Shown: positions 23,549-31,070 of the stretch, one piece after another
Numbering within the stretch: the stretch's first letter is position 1
Layout of the letters: each line of letters begins with the position of its first letter
Assembly: GCA_002329365.1 (NCBI GenBank)
Contig: DCUB01000016.1
Span: 1 to 31,070 of the forward strand
Length of the DNA: 31,070 bases
From: Ruminococcaceae bacterium UBA1425
GTDB lineage: Bacteria; Bacillota; Clostridia; Oscillospirales; Acutalibacteraceae
Reading direction: 5' to 3'
Translations under genes and position numbers: made by a program
Notes under the pieces: model-generated
What the model saw: the letters and a program-made list of their open reading frames with translations, nothing else
The model's database searches: none
Told to the model about the DNA's origin: nothing

Positions 23549-25042
23549 TTATTTTTTCAGCCTTAACATGTTCCATGACAAGGGCTGAAGCTTAAGTTCA
23601 AGCGAGGATTTTTCAACAGCCGGCAAAGGCTTGATTTTCGGTTTTACCTCATCATTGCCGAAGTCGTTTGTCTGTTTTAATCCGAAGCCCTCCATGGCGG
23701 TATATTCAAAAGGCTTAAAGCCATCAAGTCCTAAAAGACTGACGTTTAACAGCACATCGTCGTCGGTCGATTTATTTACGCAGAAAATCGTCAGCTCGTC
23801 GGTTTCGTCGTTTAGCGTGGCTATTGCCTCTATAACGGGAACGTCTGTGAAATCCTTAGAATCGTACTTCGGCGAATCGATAACGGGCAGCAGCGCCTTT
23901 CCTCTGCCGTATGACGAAGCCTGCATAAACGGGAAGAAAATTGTCTGCCTGAACACTCCGCCGCCGGTTTTTGTCATTATGGGAGCTATTACATTTACAA
24001 GCTGCGCAAGACAGGCGATTTTAACCCTGTCGCAGTGGCGAAGAAGCGTAATCAGCAGACAGCCGACAAGCAGCGCGTCCTCAAAGGTGTAAATGTCCTC
24101 GAGTATGGAGGGAGCCTTGCTCCACTTTTCATATTTTGTTTCGCCCGAATGAAACCAGACGTTCCATTCGTCAAACGAAAGGTTTATATCTTTTTTGCCA
24201 TGCTTTTTTGCTTTGATGTAGTCGCAGATGCTGACGACGGAACGGATAAAGGAATCCATTTCGAGGCTTTTGGCAAGATAATTCCTAATGTCGTTTTCGC
24301 CGTTGCCGTAATAGCTGTGAAGCGAAATATAGCCGGCTGTGTCATACGCAAGGTCAAGAACAGTCGTTTCCCACTCTCCGAAGGTTTTAATTCCCGGGTA
24401 AGAGCTGCCGCAGACTACTGTTTCAATAGAAGGGTCTGTAAGCTTCATAAGCTTTGAGGCTTCCGTCGCGACCCTGCCGTATTCAAAGGGAGTCTTGGAG
24501 CCCATCTGCCACGGGCCGTCCATTTCGTTTCCGAGGCACCAGAGTTTGATGCCGTGAGGCTTTTCAAATCCGTGCGAGCGGCGAAGGTCGCTTAAATATG
24601 TGCCATTAGGGTGGTTACAGTATTCTACAAGGCTGCGGGCTTCATCGGGGCCTCTTGTGCCGAGATTTACTGCCATCATGCATTCGGTGTCGGCTTTTTT
24701 GCACCATTCTGCGAATTCGTTTGTACCGAACGTGTTCGGTTCGGTGCTGCCCCACGCCAGTTCAAGCCTTGCGGGCCTGTTTTCGACAGGACCTACGCCG
24801 TCCTCCCAGTTATAGCCGGATACAAAGTTGCCGCCCGGATATCGGACGACAGTTACATTAAGCTCTTTTACAAGCCCCGTTACATCGCCGCGGAAGCTGT
24901 TTTCGTCGGCAGTCGGGTGACCGGGCTCAAAAATGCCGCCGTAAACCGCCCTGCCGAGATGCTCTATAAAAGAACCGTATATTCTTTTGTCGATTTCACC
25001 GATTATGTAGTCGCGCGCAAGCGTCATTTTTGCCTTTTTCAT
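23549..25042 (-). CDS. abfA: GH51 alpha-L-arabinofuranosidase
   Basis: This 497-residue enzyme removes terminal alpha-L-arabinofuranosyl groups from arabinan, arabinoxylan or their oligosaccharides. It has the GH51 start GEIDKRIYGSFIEHLGRAVYGGIFEPGHP. The acid/base glutamate lies in WCLGNEMDGPW (E173), and the nucleophile in LSFDEWNVW (E292). RYPGGNFVSGYNWEDGVGP is also typical. No signal peptide is seen, so it is cytoplasmic and acts on imported oligosaccharides. It has its own promoter (25091-25119). An AGGA site eight bases before the ATG supports the start. It stands alone, but its function fits the carbohydrate locus elsewhere in the window. Confidence 0.95.
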   Translation of the reverse strand: MKKAKMTLARDYIIGEIDKRIYGSFIEHLGRAVYGGIFEPGHPTADENSFRGDVTGLVKELNVTVVRYPGGNFVSGYNWEDGVGPVENRPARLELAWGSTEPNTFGTNEFAEWCKKADTECMMAVNLGTRGPDEARSLVEYCNHPNGTYLSDLRRSHGFEKPHGIKLWCLGNEMDGPWQMGSKTPFEYGRVATEASKLMKLTDPSIETVVCGSSYPGIKTFGEWETTVLDLAYDTAGYISLHSYYGNGENDIRNYLAKSLEMDSFIRSVVSICDYIKAKKHGKKDINLSFDEWNVWFHSGETKYEKWSKAPSILEDIYTFEDALLVGCLLITLLRHCDRVKIACLAQLVNVIAPIMTKTGGGVFRQTIFFPFMQASSYGRGKALLPVIDSPKYDSKDFTDVPVIEAIATLNDETDELTIFCVNKSTDDDVLLNVSLLGLDGFKPFEYTAMEGFGLKQTNDFGNDEVKPKIKPLPAVEKSSLELKLQPLSWNMLRLKK

Positions 25043-25090
25043 GTATTCATTCCTGCAAATAAAAAAATTAAGCCATTATAGCATATGTTT

Positions 25091-25119
25091 ATATTACTGC
25101 TTTTGGATATATAAGTCAA
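25091..25119 (-). promoter_or_regulatory. Promoter of the arabinofuranosidase gene
   Basis: TTGACT (25114-25119) and TAATAT (25091-25096) are 17 bases apart on the minus strand, about 50 bases upstream of the ATG. A TATAAT (25076-25081) follows further down without a matching -35. The -35 box abuts a direct repeat (25118-25138). Confidence 0.7.
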
Positions 25120-25138
25120 CTATTTTTTTAACTATTTT
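25118..25138 (-). repeat. Direct repeat at the -35 box, possible activator site
   Basis: On the plus strand AACTATTTT occurs twice (25118-25126 and 25130-25138), 12 bases apart, immediately behind the -35 box of the arabinofuranosidase promoter. Direct repeats about one helical turn apart are typical of AraC-family or response-regulator sites. The factor is unknown and AT-rich sequence makes chance possible. Confidence 0.4.
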
Positions 25139-25156
25139 CAAATATATGTAAACAAT

Positions 25157-25194
25157 ATAAAAACCGCCTCACGGATACAGAATATTCCGGGCGG
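25157..25194 (-). terminator. Terminator for the amidase transcript, placed antisense to cmpB-like gene's 5' side
   Basis: CCGCC (25164-25168) pairs with GGCGG (25190-25194), with an inner CGGA/TCCG stem, and is followed on the minus strand by TTTTTATA. Its position means minus-strand transcription from the amidase gene would cross the entire plus-strand gene at 25244-25732 before stopping. Confidence 0.6.
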
Positions 25195-25243
25195 CAGTCA
25201 TTATAATTTATAAACCGACGTGCAAAATATCAATGGTGATACG

Positions 25244-25732
25244 ATGAAAAAAGTACGCGAAACATTGTTTGTTTTTTTGTTCGGCGCGGTGCTGTACAGC
25301 CTTATTGAGGTTGCTTTCAGAGGTTACACTCACTGGACAATGACTTTAACGGGCGGTTTTGTTTTTTTAATAATATATTCGCTGAATAAAAAAATGAGCG
25401 GTACAGGCCTCGTCCTGAGGTGTGCCGCCGGATGCGCCGTAATAACTGCTGCCGAATTTATCGTTGGCTGCGTAGTTAACCTGTGGCTTGATATGAACGT
25501 GTGGGATTATTCCGGAAGACCGCTGAACCTGATGGGGCAGGTCTGCCCGCTTTTCTGCGCTGTCTGGTTCTTGCTGTGCATTCCCGCGGCGGGATTAAGC
25601 CTTGCCATAGCCAGAAGGCTCGGAGATAAATCAGCTGTTGGTAAAATAAGAGGCAATGCCGTCAACGGTAGCCGCGGCAAGTCTGTCCTGATGAGACGGG
25701 TCCTGCAGAATTTTACATTCAGGGATATTTGA
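25244..25732 (+). CDS. CmpB-like membrane protein (putative ABC-transporter type IV family)
   Basis: The protein is 162 residues from the ATG used; an in-frame GTG would add eight residues. It has about four membrane helices. The diagnostic middle reads LIEVAFRGYTHWTMTLTGG, then MNVWDYSGRPLNLMGQVCPLFCAVWFLL, closely matching the PF06541 (CmpB) family, whose members are small membrane proteins once suggested to be ABC transporter components. No transporter genes are adjacent here, so that role is unproven. The last 34 codons (VGKIRGNAVNGS... to stop) overlap the 3' end of the amidase gene on the other strand and look like extended tail rather than family sequence. The ribosome binding site is weak. 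Confidence 0.75.
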   Translation: MKKVRETLFVFLFGAVLYSLIEVAFRGYTHWTMTLTGGFVFLIIYSLNKKMSGTGLVLRCAAGCAVITAAEFIVGCVVNLWLDMNVWDYSGRPLNLMGQVCPLFCAVWFLLCIPAAGLSLAIARRLGDKSAVGKIRGNAVNGSRGKSVLMRRVLQNFTFRDI

Positions 25733-28651
25733 AACGAAGCCGTACTCAATAAGAACCGATGGACACTCCTCTATTCTCGTAACGCTGTACGGGAAGAAAA
25801 CCGTTCCCCTGTCTATGGTGCTCATATTTTGCTGATATATGGTATTTTTATATGTGGATACAAGGTTCGAGTGAATGTTCTTTGCCGGCAGATATGAATA
25901 TGGACGGTAATAAAAGGCCGTGGTGCCGTACGCGCTGCTTGAGGAAGAAGCGTCGCAGTGGATGCTTATAAAAAGATCCGGGTTGTTTTTTCTTGCCATG
26001 AGCTTTCGCTGTTCAAGCGTTACGCTCGTGTTTGACGTTCTTGTCATTAACACGGTAGCGCCGAGCTCCAGAAGCTTCGCCTTTATCCTTTCCGCAAGCT
26101 GAAGATTAATTTTCGCTTCGTTAAATGTGCCGGAATTTGCAGCACAGGACGCTCCTATGTCGCTTCCGCCGTGACCCGGGTCGAGCATTATGGTATGCCC
26201 GGACACTGACGAACCTTTGCCCTCTTTTATGGCTACTCTCAGCGTATCGTTGCTGTCGTATTTAACGGAATAGCCGTAAAACCTTGAAGCGCTCTTAAGA
26301 TAAAGCCTTAAGGTACACGTCTGACCCGTGGAATTTTTAATCCATTCATAGCTTTTGATGACGTTGCTGCCGGACACGTCTATCGCGCCGTTCAGCGAAA
26401 CGGTGTAGTAGAAGGTGATGTCAAGGCTTGTGGCGCCGAGCGACGTTACAGCGTATTCCCTTTTGTTTTTGGGGTCGTTTATATATTTTTGTCCGTTAAG
26501 AACGGCGTTGAAAGGAACCTTCCATGTCATATGTAAATTCATGTATGTCTGTGCCGATGAGGTGCCAGAGCCGACGACTGTCATGCTGTTCGCAGGCAGA
26601 GCGTAAGCATTTTCGATAACGGTTACGTCTTTTCTGTATATCCTGCGTCCCGAACCGAGATTGTAGTAGGTGTATGTATCGAAGCTTGACTCGCCCGTTA
26701 TGAAGTCGAATGTTCCCGCGAGCAGCGGCGTCGTAAGCGGCACGGACAGGTCGTTTAACGGCGACAGCGGCATTGTTTCGGCATAGTCCGTTTTAACGAC
26801 ACACATACGGTATGTTCCGCTTATTCCGTTATATTTGTATGGCGTATAAAGCGGGGGCAGATTTTGCATTTCGGTTGTAGTCGGCTTTGCTGTGGTCTCA
26901 GTTGTCTCCGTCATTTCTGTCGTATCCTTTTCCGATGTTTCTATTTCGGAGCCGTTTTCGTCTGTCAGCGGCTCGGTGCTTACAGGCTTTGTCGTTGTCG
27001 TAGTTGTCGGCTTTGCGGTTGTTGTCGGAGGCGGCGTATATGTTATAACAGGCAGATTCGAAATTGTCTGGTCGGCAGTTACTATAACGGACGCGCCCGT
27101 TATAGAGTCTGAAATTCCGCTGTAGCTCGCGTACGCCTTGATGCTACCGAGACTGACATTTTTGGACTTGCCTGCCGGAAGATTGTATTTTCCCGTAAAC
27201 GTAACATAATCCGAGTTTGTGTTCATCGTTTCGTCCTCGTTGTCTGAGAAAAGCACTCCGCTGTTTGTCATTTTTACAGTTGTACCGTTGATAGTCGCGT
27301 ATACCGACGCGTTTCTGTGCGCGTTAACGCGAATTTCGAGCGCGGAGCCGCCGGGAGTTTTCAGCGTGCCCGACGGTGAAATGCTCTTTATAATATCTAT
27401 GGCATACGTTACGGTATATTGATATTTCTCTCCCCTGTGCTCAAAAACAATGATATTCTTTCCGATGTTCAGGGAAAGCTCTGTTGAAAAATCTCCGTCC
27501 TCTGTGACGTTTACTTCCTTTGAATTGCATCTGAGCGGATAAAGAGGATTGCATTCGCCCGTGAATGATATCTTTGACTCATCTGTCGTAATGCTTGTCT
27601 TGTTGTAGTTCGATATTCTGAACGTTTTAAGAAAATTGTCGGGCAAAACATTGTCGGCGACGCAGCCACTGATTATTTTAAGGCACTCCTCGTCGTTTCC
27701 GAAGTCGGAGAAAGCGCAGGTTACCGTTGATATGGTTTTATAATCGTCCGCTTTATATACGGCCGACATATGCGACATCACGGTTTCGATTTTTTCAAAG
27801 CCGTCGGTCTTTTTTATAAGTGAGCTGCTTTGCGAAACGATAAGTCTGCCCTCAGACGCGCCTGTGTATTTGAACCAGTCCGACACGCTTTTTATCATTG
27901 AATCCTTGTTTTCGGAGGCTTCCGCCGGCGGCTCCGTGAAAACGGTATCAACAGCGTCAGCGTCAAGCAGAGCGGAAAGAGTTTTGAAAAAAACATTGTC
28001 GTCGTCTGAATCAATAGCGCCGAACGGGCACCGGAGTATTAACTCCCCTGCCGACGTTTTTTCCGTTAAGTATGTTTTAAGCTCCGCAAATCTGCCTGCG
28101 GCCTTTGAAAAGCACGCGCCGTCAAGCCCGCCTTCTCCGTAAATGCCCGATAAAAGAAGCGCGTCGGGAGAAGCCTTAACTGCAATACTTTTTACGGCTT
28201 CAACGTCAAGCACACCGCCCGCGACAGGAGCTTTTATGTCTATTACGGTATAAAGCCCCTTGCTTCTCGCGTATGTAAGCAGGTGTTTTATGACGTCGGA
28301 AAAGGCTTCGAAGTCCCCGGCGCCGAAGGAGCAGTCAGAGCTGTTTTTTGCAATCAGCAGACAATTGAAGCCTGTTTTTGCAATATCGTCAACAAGTTTT
28401 TCAGCCGAATCCTGACCGCCGCCTATGTCGGTTTTAACGTATATCCTCGTGCCCCGGAGAGTTTCGGGACGCGTGGCCTTTTCAATCGGTTCCGTCTGCG
28501 CTTTCTCCGTCGTTTCTGTTTCCGGCTCGCTGCCGAAAGCGCCGACAAAGGAGTCGAAGTTGCCGCTTACAAACAGGCCGCCTATGACACACGAGGCGGT
28601 AAGTAGCATCACCGACAATGATATCAGTATTTTTTTTGATAAACTGCCCAT
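25631..28651 (-). CDS. Large secreted N-acetylmuramoyl-L-alanine amidase with degenerate glycosidase-like N-terminal domain
   Basis: This 1006-residue protein has a signal/anchor at residues 1-30, then a short Glu/Thr-rich linker. A TIM-barrel-like domain (about 65-375) resembles the neighbour's GHL10 domain (DIAKTGFN, ARSKGLYTVIDIKAP) but lacks HIDDYFYP. Beta-rich domains follow, then a Thr/Pro/Glu-rich linker (about 535-595; PTTTTTTK, TTEMTETTETT), another beta region, and a C-terminal Amidase_3 domain (about 815-1006). The domain has IMLDPGHGGSD, EAKINLQLAERI, ISIHCDA and VLIEYGF, so the zinc ligands and catalytic Glu are present. It should cut the amide bond between N-acetylmuramic acid and the stem peptide outside the cell. 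AAGGGA precedes the ATG. Its 3' end overlaps the plus-strand gene by 102 bases. Confidence 0.9.
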   Translation of the reverse strand: MGSLSKKILISLSVMLLTASCVIGGLFVSGNFDSFVGAFGSEPETETTEKAQTEPIEKATRPETLRGTRIYVKTDIGGGQDSAEKLVDDIAKTGFNCLLIAKNSSDCSFGAGDFEAFSDVIKHLLTYARSKGLYTVIDIKAPVAGGVLDVEAVKSIAVKASPDALLLSGIYGEGGLDGACFSKAAGRFAELKTYLTEKTSAGELILRCPFGAIDSDDDNVFFKTLSALLDADAVDTVFTEPPAEASENKDSMIKSVSDWFKYTGASEGRLIVSQSSSLIKKTDGFEKIETVMSHMSAVYKADDYKTISTVTCAFSDFGNDEECLKIISGCVADNVLPDNFLKTFRISNYNKTSITTDESKISFTGECNPLYPLRCNSKEVNVTEDGDFSTELSLNIGKNIIVFEHRGEKYQYTVTYAIDIIKSISPSGTLKTPGGSALEIRVNAHRNASVYATINGTTVKMTNSGVLFSDNEDETMNTNSDYVTFTGKYNLPAGKSKNVSLGSIKAYASYSGISDSITGASVIVTADQTISNLPVITYTPPPTTTAKPTTTTTTKPVSTEPLTDENGSEIETSEKDTTEMTETTETTAKPTTTEMQNLPPLYTPYKYNGISGTYRMCVVKTDYAETMPLSPLNDLSVPLTTPLLAGTFDFITGESSFDTYTYYNLGSGRRIYRKDVTVIENAYALPANSMTVVGSGTSSAQTYMNLHMTWKVPFNAVLNGQKYINDPKNKREYAVTSLGATSLDITFYYTVSLNGAIDVSGSNVIKSYEWIKNSTGQTCTLRLYLKSASRFYGYSVKYDSNDTLRVAIKEGKGSSVSGHTIMLDPGHGGSDIGASCAANSGTFNEAKINLQLAERIKAKLLELGATVLMTRTSNTSVTLEQRKLMARKNNPDLFISIHCDASSSSSAYGTTAFYYRPYSYLPAKNIHSNLVSTYKNTIYQQNMSTIDRGTVFFPYSVTRIEECPSVLIEYGFVSNIPECKILQDPSHQDRLAAATVDGIASYFTNS

Positions 28652-28708
28652 ATTCTATTCCCTTAAGTATTTGCTCTTTGCACACCTTTAGATTATATGT
28701 CTCACGAC

Positions 28709-28717
28709 ATTATACCA
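28709..28717 (-). promoter_or_regulatory. Extended -10 promoter upstream of the amidase gene
   Basis: Minus-strand TGGTATAAT (extended -10: TGN then TATAAT) at 28709-28717, about 58 bases before the amidase ATG. The region where a -35 would fall (around 28735) has no good match and is occupied by a palindrome. Extended -10 promoters can work without a -35. Confidence 0.6.
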
Positions 28718-28734
28718 CAAAAAACGAATAAATT

Positions 28735-28750
28735 GTTACAATTTTGTAAC
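28735..28750. promoter_or_regulatory. Palindrome GTTACAATTTTGTAAC, possible operator
   Basis: Seven-base arms around a two-base centre form a palindrome that overlaps the expected -35 region of the amidase promoter and touches the stop codon of the upstream gene (28750-28752). No known regulator can be assigned. A dyad at exactly this position is a reasonable operator candidate. Confidence 0.45.
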
Positions 28751-30012
28751 TATTCGACGATTTTCAATAATCCGTTTATTTCCTCCGCCGATGTATCGCA
28801 GACATTGCCGCCCCAAGCGTAAGAATATGAGTAGAGCGAAAAGCCGTCGTATCGCTTTAGGTCTCTGACATATTGTACCTGCTTTGATATTATATCGCTG
28901 TTTTCAAGCCACTCGTCGCACCCCGCGCCGGCATAGTTGTCGCGGACGCCTGACTTATAAATCGACAGGCCGTAAACCACCTTTACCGACGGGCAGGTCG
29001 CCATATCGCTCCATTTTTCAGCCGTGGCGGCAAACGGGAACGATTCGTTTTCAAAGCCAAAGTAAATCTGGGGAATTATTATATCGCAGTATCCCTCGCC
29101 CGAACACCAGCTTACGACGTCGGCGTAGTATTTGCCGTAATCCTTGTCGATATCGGCGGTGGGGCTTATACTGAACACAAGCTTGTTGTCAACCGACTTT
29201 ATTGCCGAGTATGCGGCGCTGACAAACGCGTTGATGCACGTTCTGCGCCACTCGTCAAGCGGAAGCCTTCCGCCCTTTGCAAGGTATTCGTTATACTGCT
29301 CCTTGTCGACGCTCTCGTCGTCGGTCGGGTAAAAATAATCGTCTATATGTATTCCATCGACGTCATAGTTTTTTATGATTTCCTCAATGCCGTCGATTAT
29401 CAGCGAATGTATTTCGGGAATTGTGGGGTTGTAATAAATTCCGTTTTTGAGCTGCCACACCCACGAATCGTTTTCCTTGCTTTCGTCCTTTAACATTCCT
29501 ACGGCAGGATTTGCCTCGGAAAGCACAGAAAAATCAGTATCGCCCGAAACTCTGAACGGATTAACCCACGCATGAATCTTAAGCCCGTATTTTTTTGCCG
29601 TTACGCAGGCTGTTTCAAGCGCGTCATAGCCCGGGTCTTTGCCCTGCTCGCCCGTCAGATAAGACGTGTGCGGAAAAATGCCGGAGTAATAAAAAGCGTC
29701 GGAATTGGGGCGGACATGCAAAAAGACTGTATTAAAGCGGCTTTTCGCAATATCCGAAAACATTTTGTCGATTTTTGCGGAAAACGCCTGTTTGGACTTG
29801 TCGGACGCTTTTTTCATATCAAGTTCCATGAAGCTTATCCACACCGCGCGAATCTCGCTGTCGCTGTCCGCCACGGTATATGTCGTTTCCGCGGCTGCCG
29901 ACAGATGCTCATCCGTCAGCTCGCTTCTGCCTGTTCTGATAAAAACGGATATACCCACAACAATGCAGGCGGTAATTAAAATTGTCAATAAGGCTGTGGC
30001 CAGCTTTTTCAT
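28750..30012 (-). CDS. GHL10-type glycosyl-hydrolase-like protein, membrane anchored
   Basis: This 420-residue protein has an N-terminal membrane anchor (residues 5-25) and a TIM-barrel domain of the GHL10 family (PF02638). Landmarks are AVWISFMELD (56-65), HVRPNSDAFY (99-108), HAWVNPFR (147-154) and DGIHIDDYFYP (219-229) with the acidic pair. Family members are linked to cell-wall or exopolysaccharide processing in Gram-positive bacteria and are usually exported; exact reaction is not defined. GGGGGTG five bases before the ATG gives a strong start. It is upstream of the amidase gene and both carry similar domains, suggesting they act together on the cell wall. The gene begins 26 bases after the exonuclease gene, so the three may be transcribed in part together. 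Confidence 0.9.
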   Translation of the reverse strand: MKKLATALLTILITACIVVGISVFIRTGRSELTDEHLSAAAETTYTVADSDSEIRAVWISFMELDMKKASDKSKQAFSAKIDKMFSDIAKSRFNTVFLHVRPNSDAFYYSGIFPHTSYLTGEQGKDPGYDALETACVTAKKYGLKIHAWVNPFRVSGDTDFSVLSEANPAVGMLKDESKENDSWVWQLKNGIYYNPTIPEIHSLIIDGIEEIIKNYDVDGIHIDDYFYPTDDESVDKEQYNEYLAKGGRLPLDEWRRTCINAFVSAAYSAIKSVDNKLVFSISPTADIDKDYGKYYADVVSWCSGEGYCDIIIPQIYFGFENESFPFAATAEKWSDMATCPSVKVVYGLSIYKSGVRDNYAGAGCDEWLENSDIISKQVQYVRDLKRYDGFSLYSYSYAWGGNVCDTSAEEINGLLKIVE

Positions 30013-30037
30013 TTTAACACCCCCGAAAATTATAATG

Positions 30038-30916
30038 CTAAATCACTTCGGCAGCGCCGGAATCCTCTTCCGGACGGTCGACAACTATTACTGATGTTTT
30101 TTTAATCTCTACGCTGTCATACAGTTTTTTGAAGCAGACGCCGACCTTTATCCTTTCGTTGCAGTTAGGGCAGTAGAACAAAGCCTTGAAAAAACGGCTT
30201 GAAAACTTCCATTCGGATATTCTCTCGGCCGGCTCGCCGCAGCTTTCGCAAATGTAGCTCAGCTTTGTTTTGTCGACAAGCGTACTGTTGATGTTGCTGA
30301 TTATATAGGGCTTAAACGAGAGCCTGCCGTAAAAATCATGGTCGCACTTTTTGATGTGCTCGAAAAACAGTTTTTTATCGTACAGCCTTCTGAAGCATTC
30401 CGCCGTCAGCTCGCAGTCGTCCACCGCTCTGTGAAGCGAGTATCCCTCAACATTTATTCCGAGCATTTCCGCCGCCGCGCTAAGCCCCACCTGACGGGCG
30501 GGCGACGTTTTCATCACGCGCTGAAAATAGCCCTGAAGGTCGGCGTAATTTGTAAGAAAAGGAATAACCTCAAGACCGTTTAAATACCTGTAATTTTCAA
30601 TCATAACTCTAATATCGCCGTCGCCCCAGGTAACAACGGTGTTTTCGCGGCCACCGATCCAGCGTCTCAACTCTGACAAAGCCTTTGTAAACGGCATTCC
30701 CCCGTCGAGGTCCTCTTTTGTAATATGCGTAAGCTCTTTAACACTTCCGCGAAGCTTTTTTCCTATCTGAGATTTAATGAAGCAGGAAAAACGCGAAACC
30801 TCCGCAAGCTTCTCATCAAGCATTATCGCTCCGATTTCTATTATCTCGTTTATGAAGCTTTTTGTTTTTCTGCCGTAGGTGTTGTTCCACTCTAAATCGA
30901 TTATGACAAAATGCAT
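30038..30916 (-). CDS. DEDDh exonuclease with C-terminal zinc ribbon
   Basis: This 292-residue protein starts with an RNase T-like 3'-5' exonuclease domain. Exo I is MHFVIIDLEWNN (D7, E9), Exo II is in the TWGDGDIRVM region, and Exo III is SLHRAVDDCELTAECF (the H-x4-D signature of the DEDDh type). Residues from about 225 form a zinc ribbon, CESCGEP and CPNCNERI, not usual in KapD-like sporulation regulators. The domain degrades DNA or RNA 3' ends and may have a regulatory role. The upstream ATG in the same frame (seven codons earlier) is rejected; AAGGA eight bases before the chosen ATG decides it. It has its own promoter (30952-30980). Confidence 0.88.
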   Translation of the reverse strand: MHFVIIDLEWNNTYGRKTKSFINEIIEIGAIMLDEKLAEVSRFSCFIKSQIGKKLRGSVKELTHITKEDLDGGMPFTKALSELRRWIGGRENTVVTWGDGDIRVMIENYRYLNGLEVIPFLTNYADLQGYFQRVMKTSPARQVGLSAAAEMLGINVEGYSLHRAVDDCELTAECFRRLYDKKLFFEHIKKCDHDFYGRLSFKPYIISNINSTLVDKTKLSYICESCGEPAERISEWKFSSRFFKALFYCPNCNERIKVGVCFKKLYDSVEIKKTSVIVVDRPEEDSGAAEVI

Positions 30917-30951
30917 ACAGTCAATCCTTGTAATCATATTTATTCAATTTT

Positions 30952-30980
30952 ATAATAACATCTGCCGTTAGTATTTGCAA
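30952..30980 (-). promoter_or_regulatory. Promoter of the exonuclease gene
   Basis: On the minus strand TTGCAA (30975-30980) and TATTAT (30952-30957) are separated by 17 bases, about 36 bases from the ATG. Each box has at most two mismatches to consensus. It may also feed the downstream GHL10 gene. Confidence 0.7.
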
Positions 30981-31001
30981 GGGATTTTTATGGTAAACGG
31001 C

Positions 31002-31030
31002 TTGATTTTACCTAACATATTGTGTATAAT
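31002..31030 (+). promoter_or_regulatory. Plus-strand promoter leaving the window
   Basis: TTGATT (31002-31007) and a perfect TATAAT (31025-31030) are 17 bases apart. It is divergent to the exonuclease promoter and followed by a T-rich run. The downstream gene lies outside the window: the only frame opened within it (ATG at 31038) stops after eight codons. Confidence 0.65.
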
Positions 31031-31070
31031 TTTTTTAATGACAATACATGGCTCTGTAAAGTAAACATGA

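Noticed and set aside
24611..25081. A 156-codon plus-strand frame over the arabinofuranosidase start and promoter
   Set aside because: Antisense to the well-supported GH51 gene and covers its promoter; no promoter or ribosome binding site.
26870..27045. Repetitive GTC/GTT/TCG-rich DNA that could look like a tandem repeat
   Set aside because: It is the coding sequence of the Thr/Pro/Glu-rich linker of the amidase; repetition is from codons, not a DNA repeat element.
31038..31064. Start of a plus-strand gene at the right edge
   Set aside because: The ATG frame stops after eight codons, so only the promoter is reported.

Overview
The window looks like chromosomal DNA from an anaerobic, Gram-positive Clostridia-type bacterium, perhaps an uncultured Oscillospiraceae-like gut or rumen organism. 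This rests on AGGAGG-type ribosome binding sites before most genes, frequent TTG/GTG starts, sigma-A promoters, an ArgR-type arginine operator, a biotin-dependent sodium-pump decarboxylase, GPH-type sugar symport, and plant-polysaccharide enzymes. Most genes lie on the minus strand in tightly packed operons. No tRNA, rRNA, insertion sequence or CRISPR array was seen.

Layout. (1) 1-1140 is AT-rich and gene-poor. It holds a frameshifted zinc-ribbon/membrane gene, a 105-residue membrane protein with its own promoter and terminator, and about 280 bases with no recognisable gene. (2) 1145-1456 encodes a 12-cysteine protein of unknown role. (3) 1552-11948 is a minus-strand run of eight genes that are nearly touching. 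In transcription order they are: a GH28-like beta-helix protein, a membrane-anchored metallophosphoesterase, a polysaccharide deacetylase-like protein, a zinc-ribbon membrane protein, a membrane-anchored Ig-like protein, a GPH-family sugar:cation symporter, an FAD-dependent oxidoreductase, and an uncharacterised 510-residue protein. Divergent to it, from a strong promoter at 11987-12015, are two secreted proteins: an uncharacterised 436-residue protein and a 759-residue sialate-O-acetylesterase-like SGNH hydrolase. Together they look like a carbohydrate-utilisation locus. The secreted pair would trim substrate outside the cell, the symporter would import it, and cytoplasmic enzymes would process it. 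The substrate is unknown.

(4) 15713-15800 is a large nested inverted repeat between convergent operons. (5) 15834-23409 is one apparent minus-strand operon: argC-argJ-argB-argD followed by the alpha, gamma, biotin-carrier and beta subunits of a sodium-translocating oxaloacetate decarboxylase-type complex. It is preceded by a consensus promoter and two ArgR-box-like palindromes, so arginine synthesis and a carboxylation/decarboxylation sodium pump may be co-regulated. (6) 23549-25042 is a GH51 alpha-L-arabinofuranosidase with its own promoter and a direct repeat at the -35 region. (7) 25244-28651 holds a small CmpB-like membrane protein whose 3' end overlaps, tail to tail, a 1006-residue cell-wall amidase. 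(8) 28750-30012 is a GHL10-type glycosyl-hydrolase-like protein, part of which resembles the amidase N-terminus. (9) 30038-30916 is a DEDDh exonuclease with a C-terminal zinc ribbon. A plus-strand promoter leaves the window at the right edge.

All assignments come from reading motifs and neighbourhoods by eye. No database search was possible.
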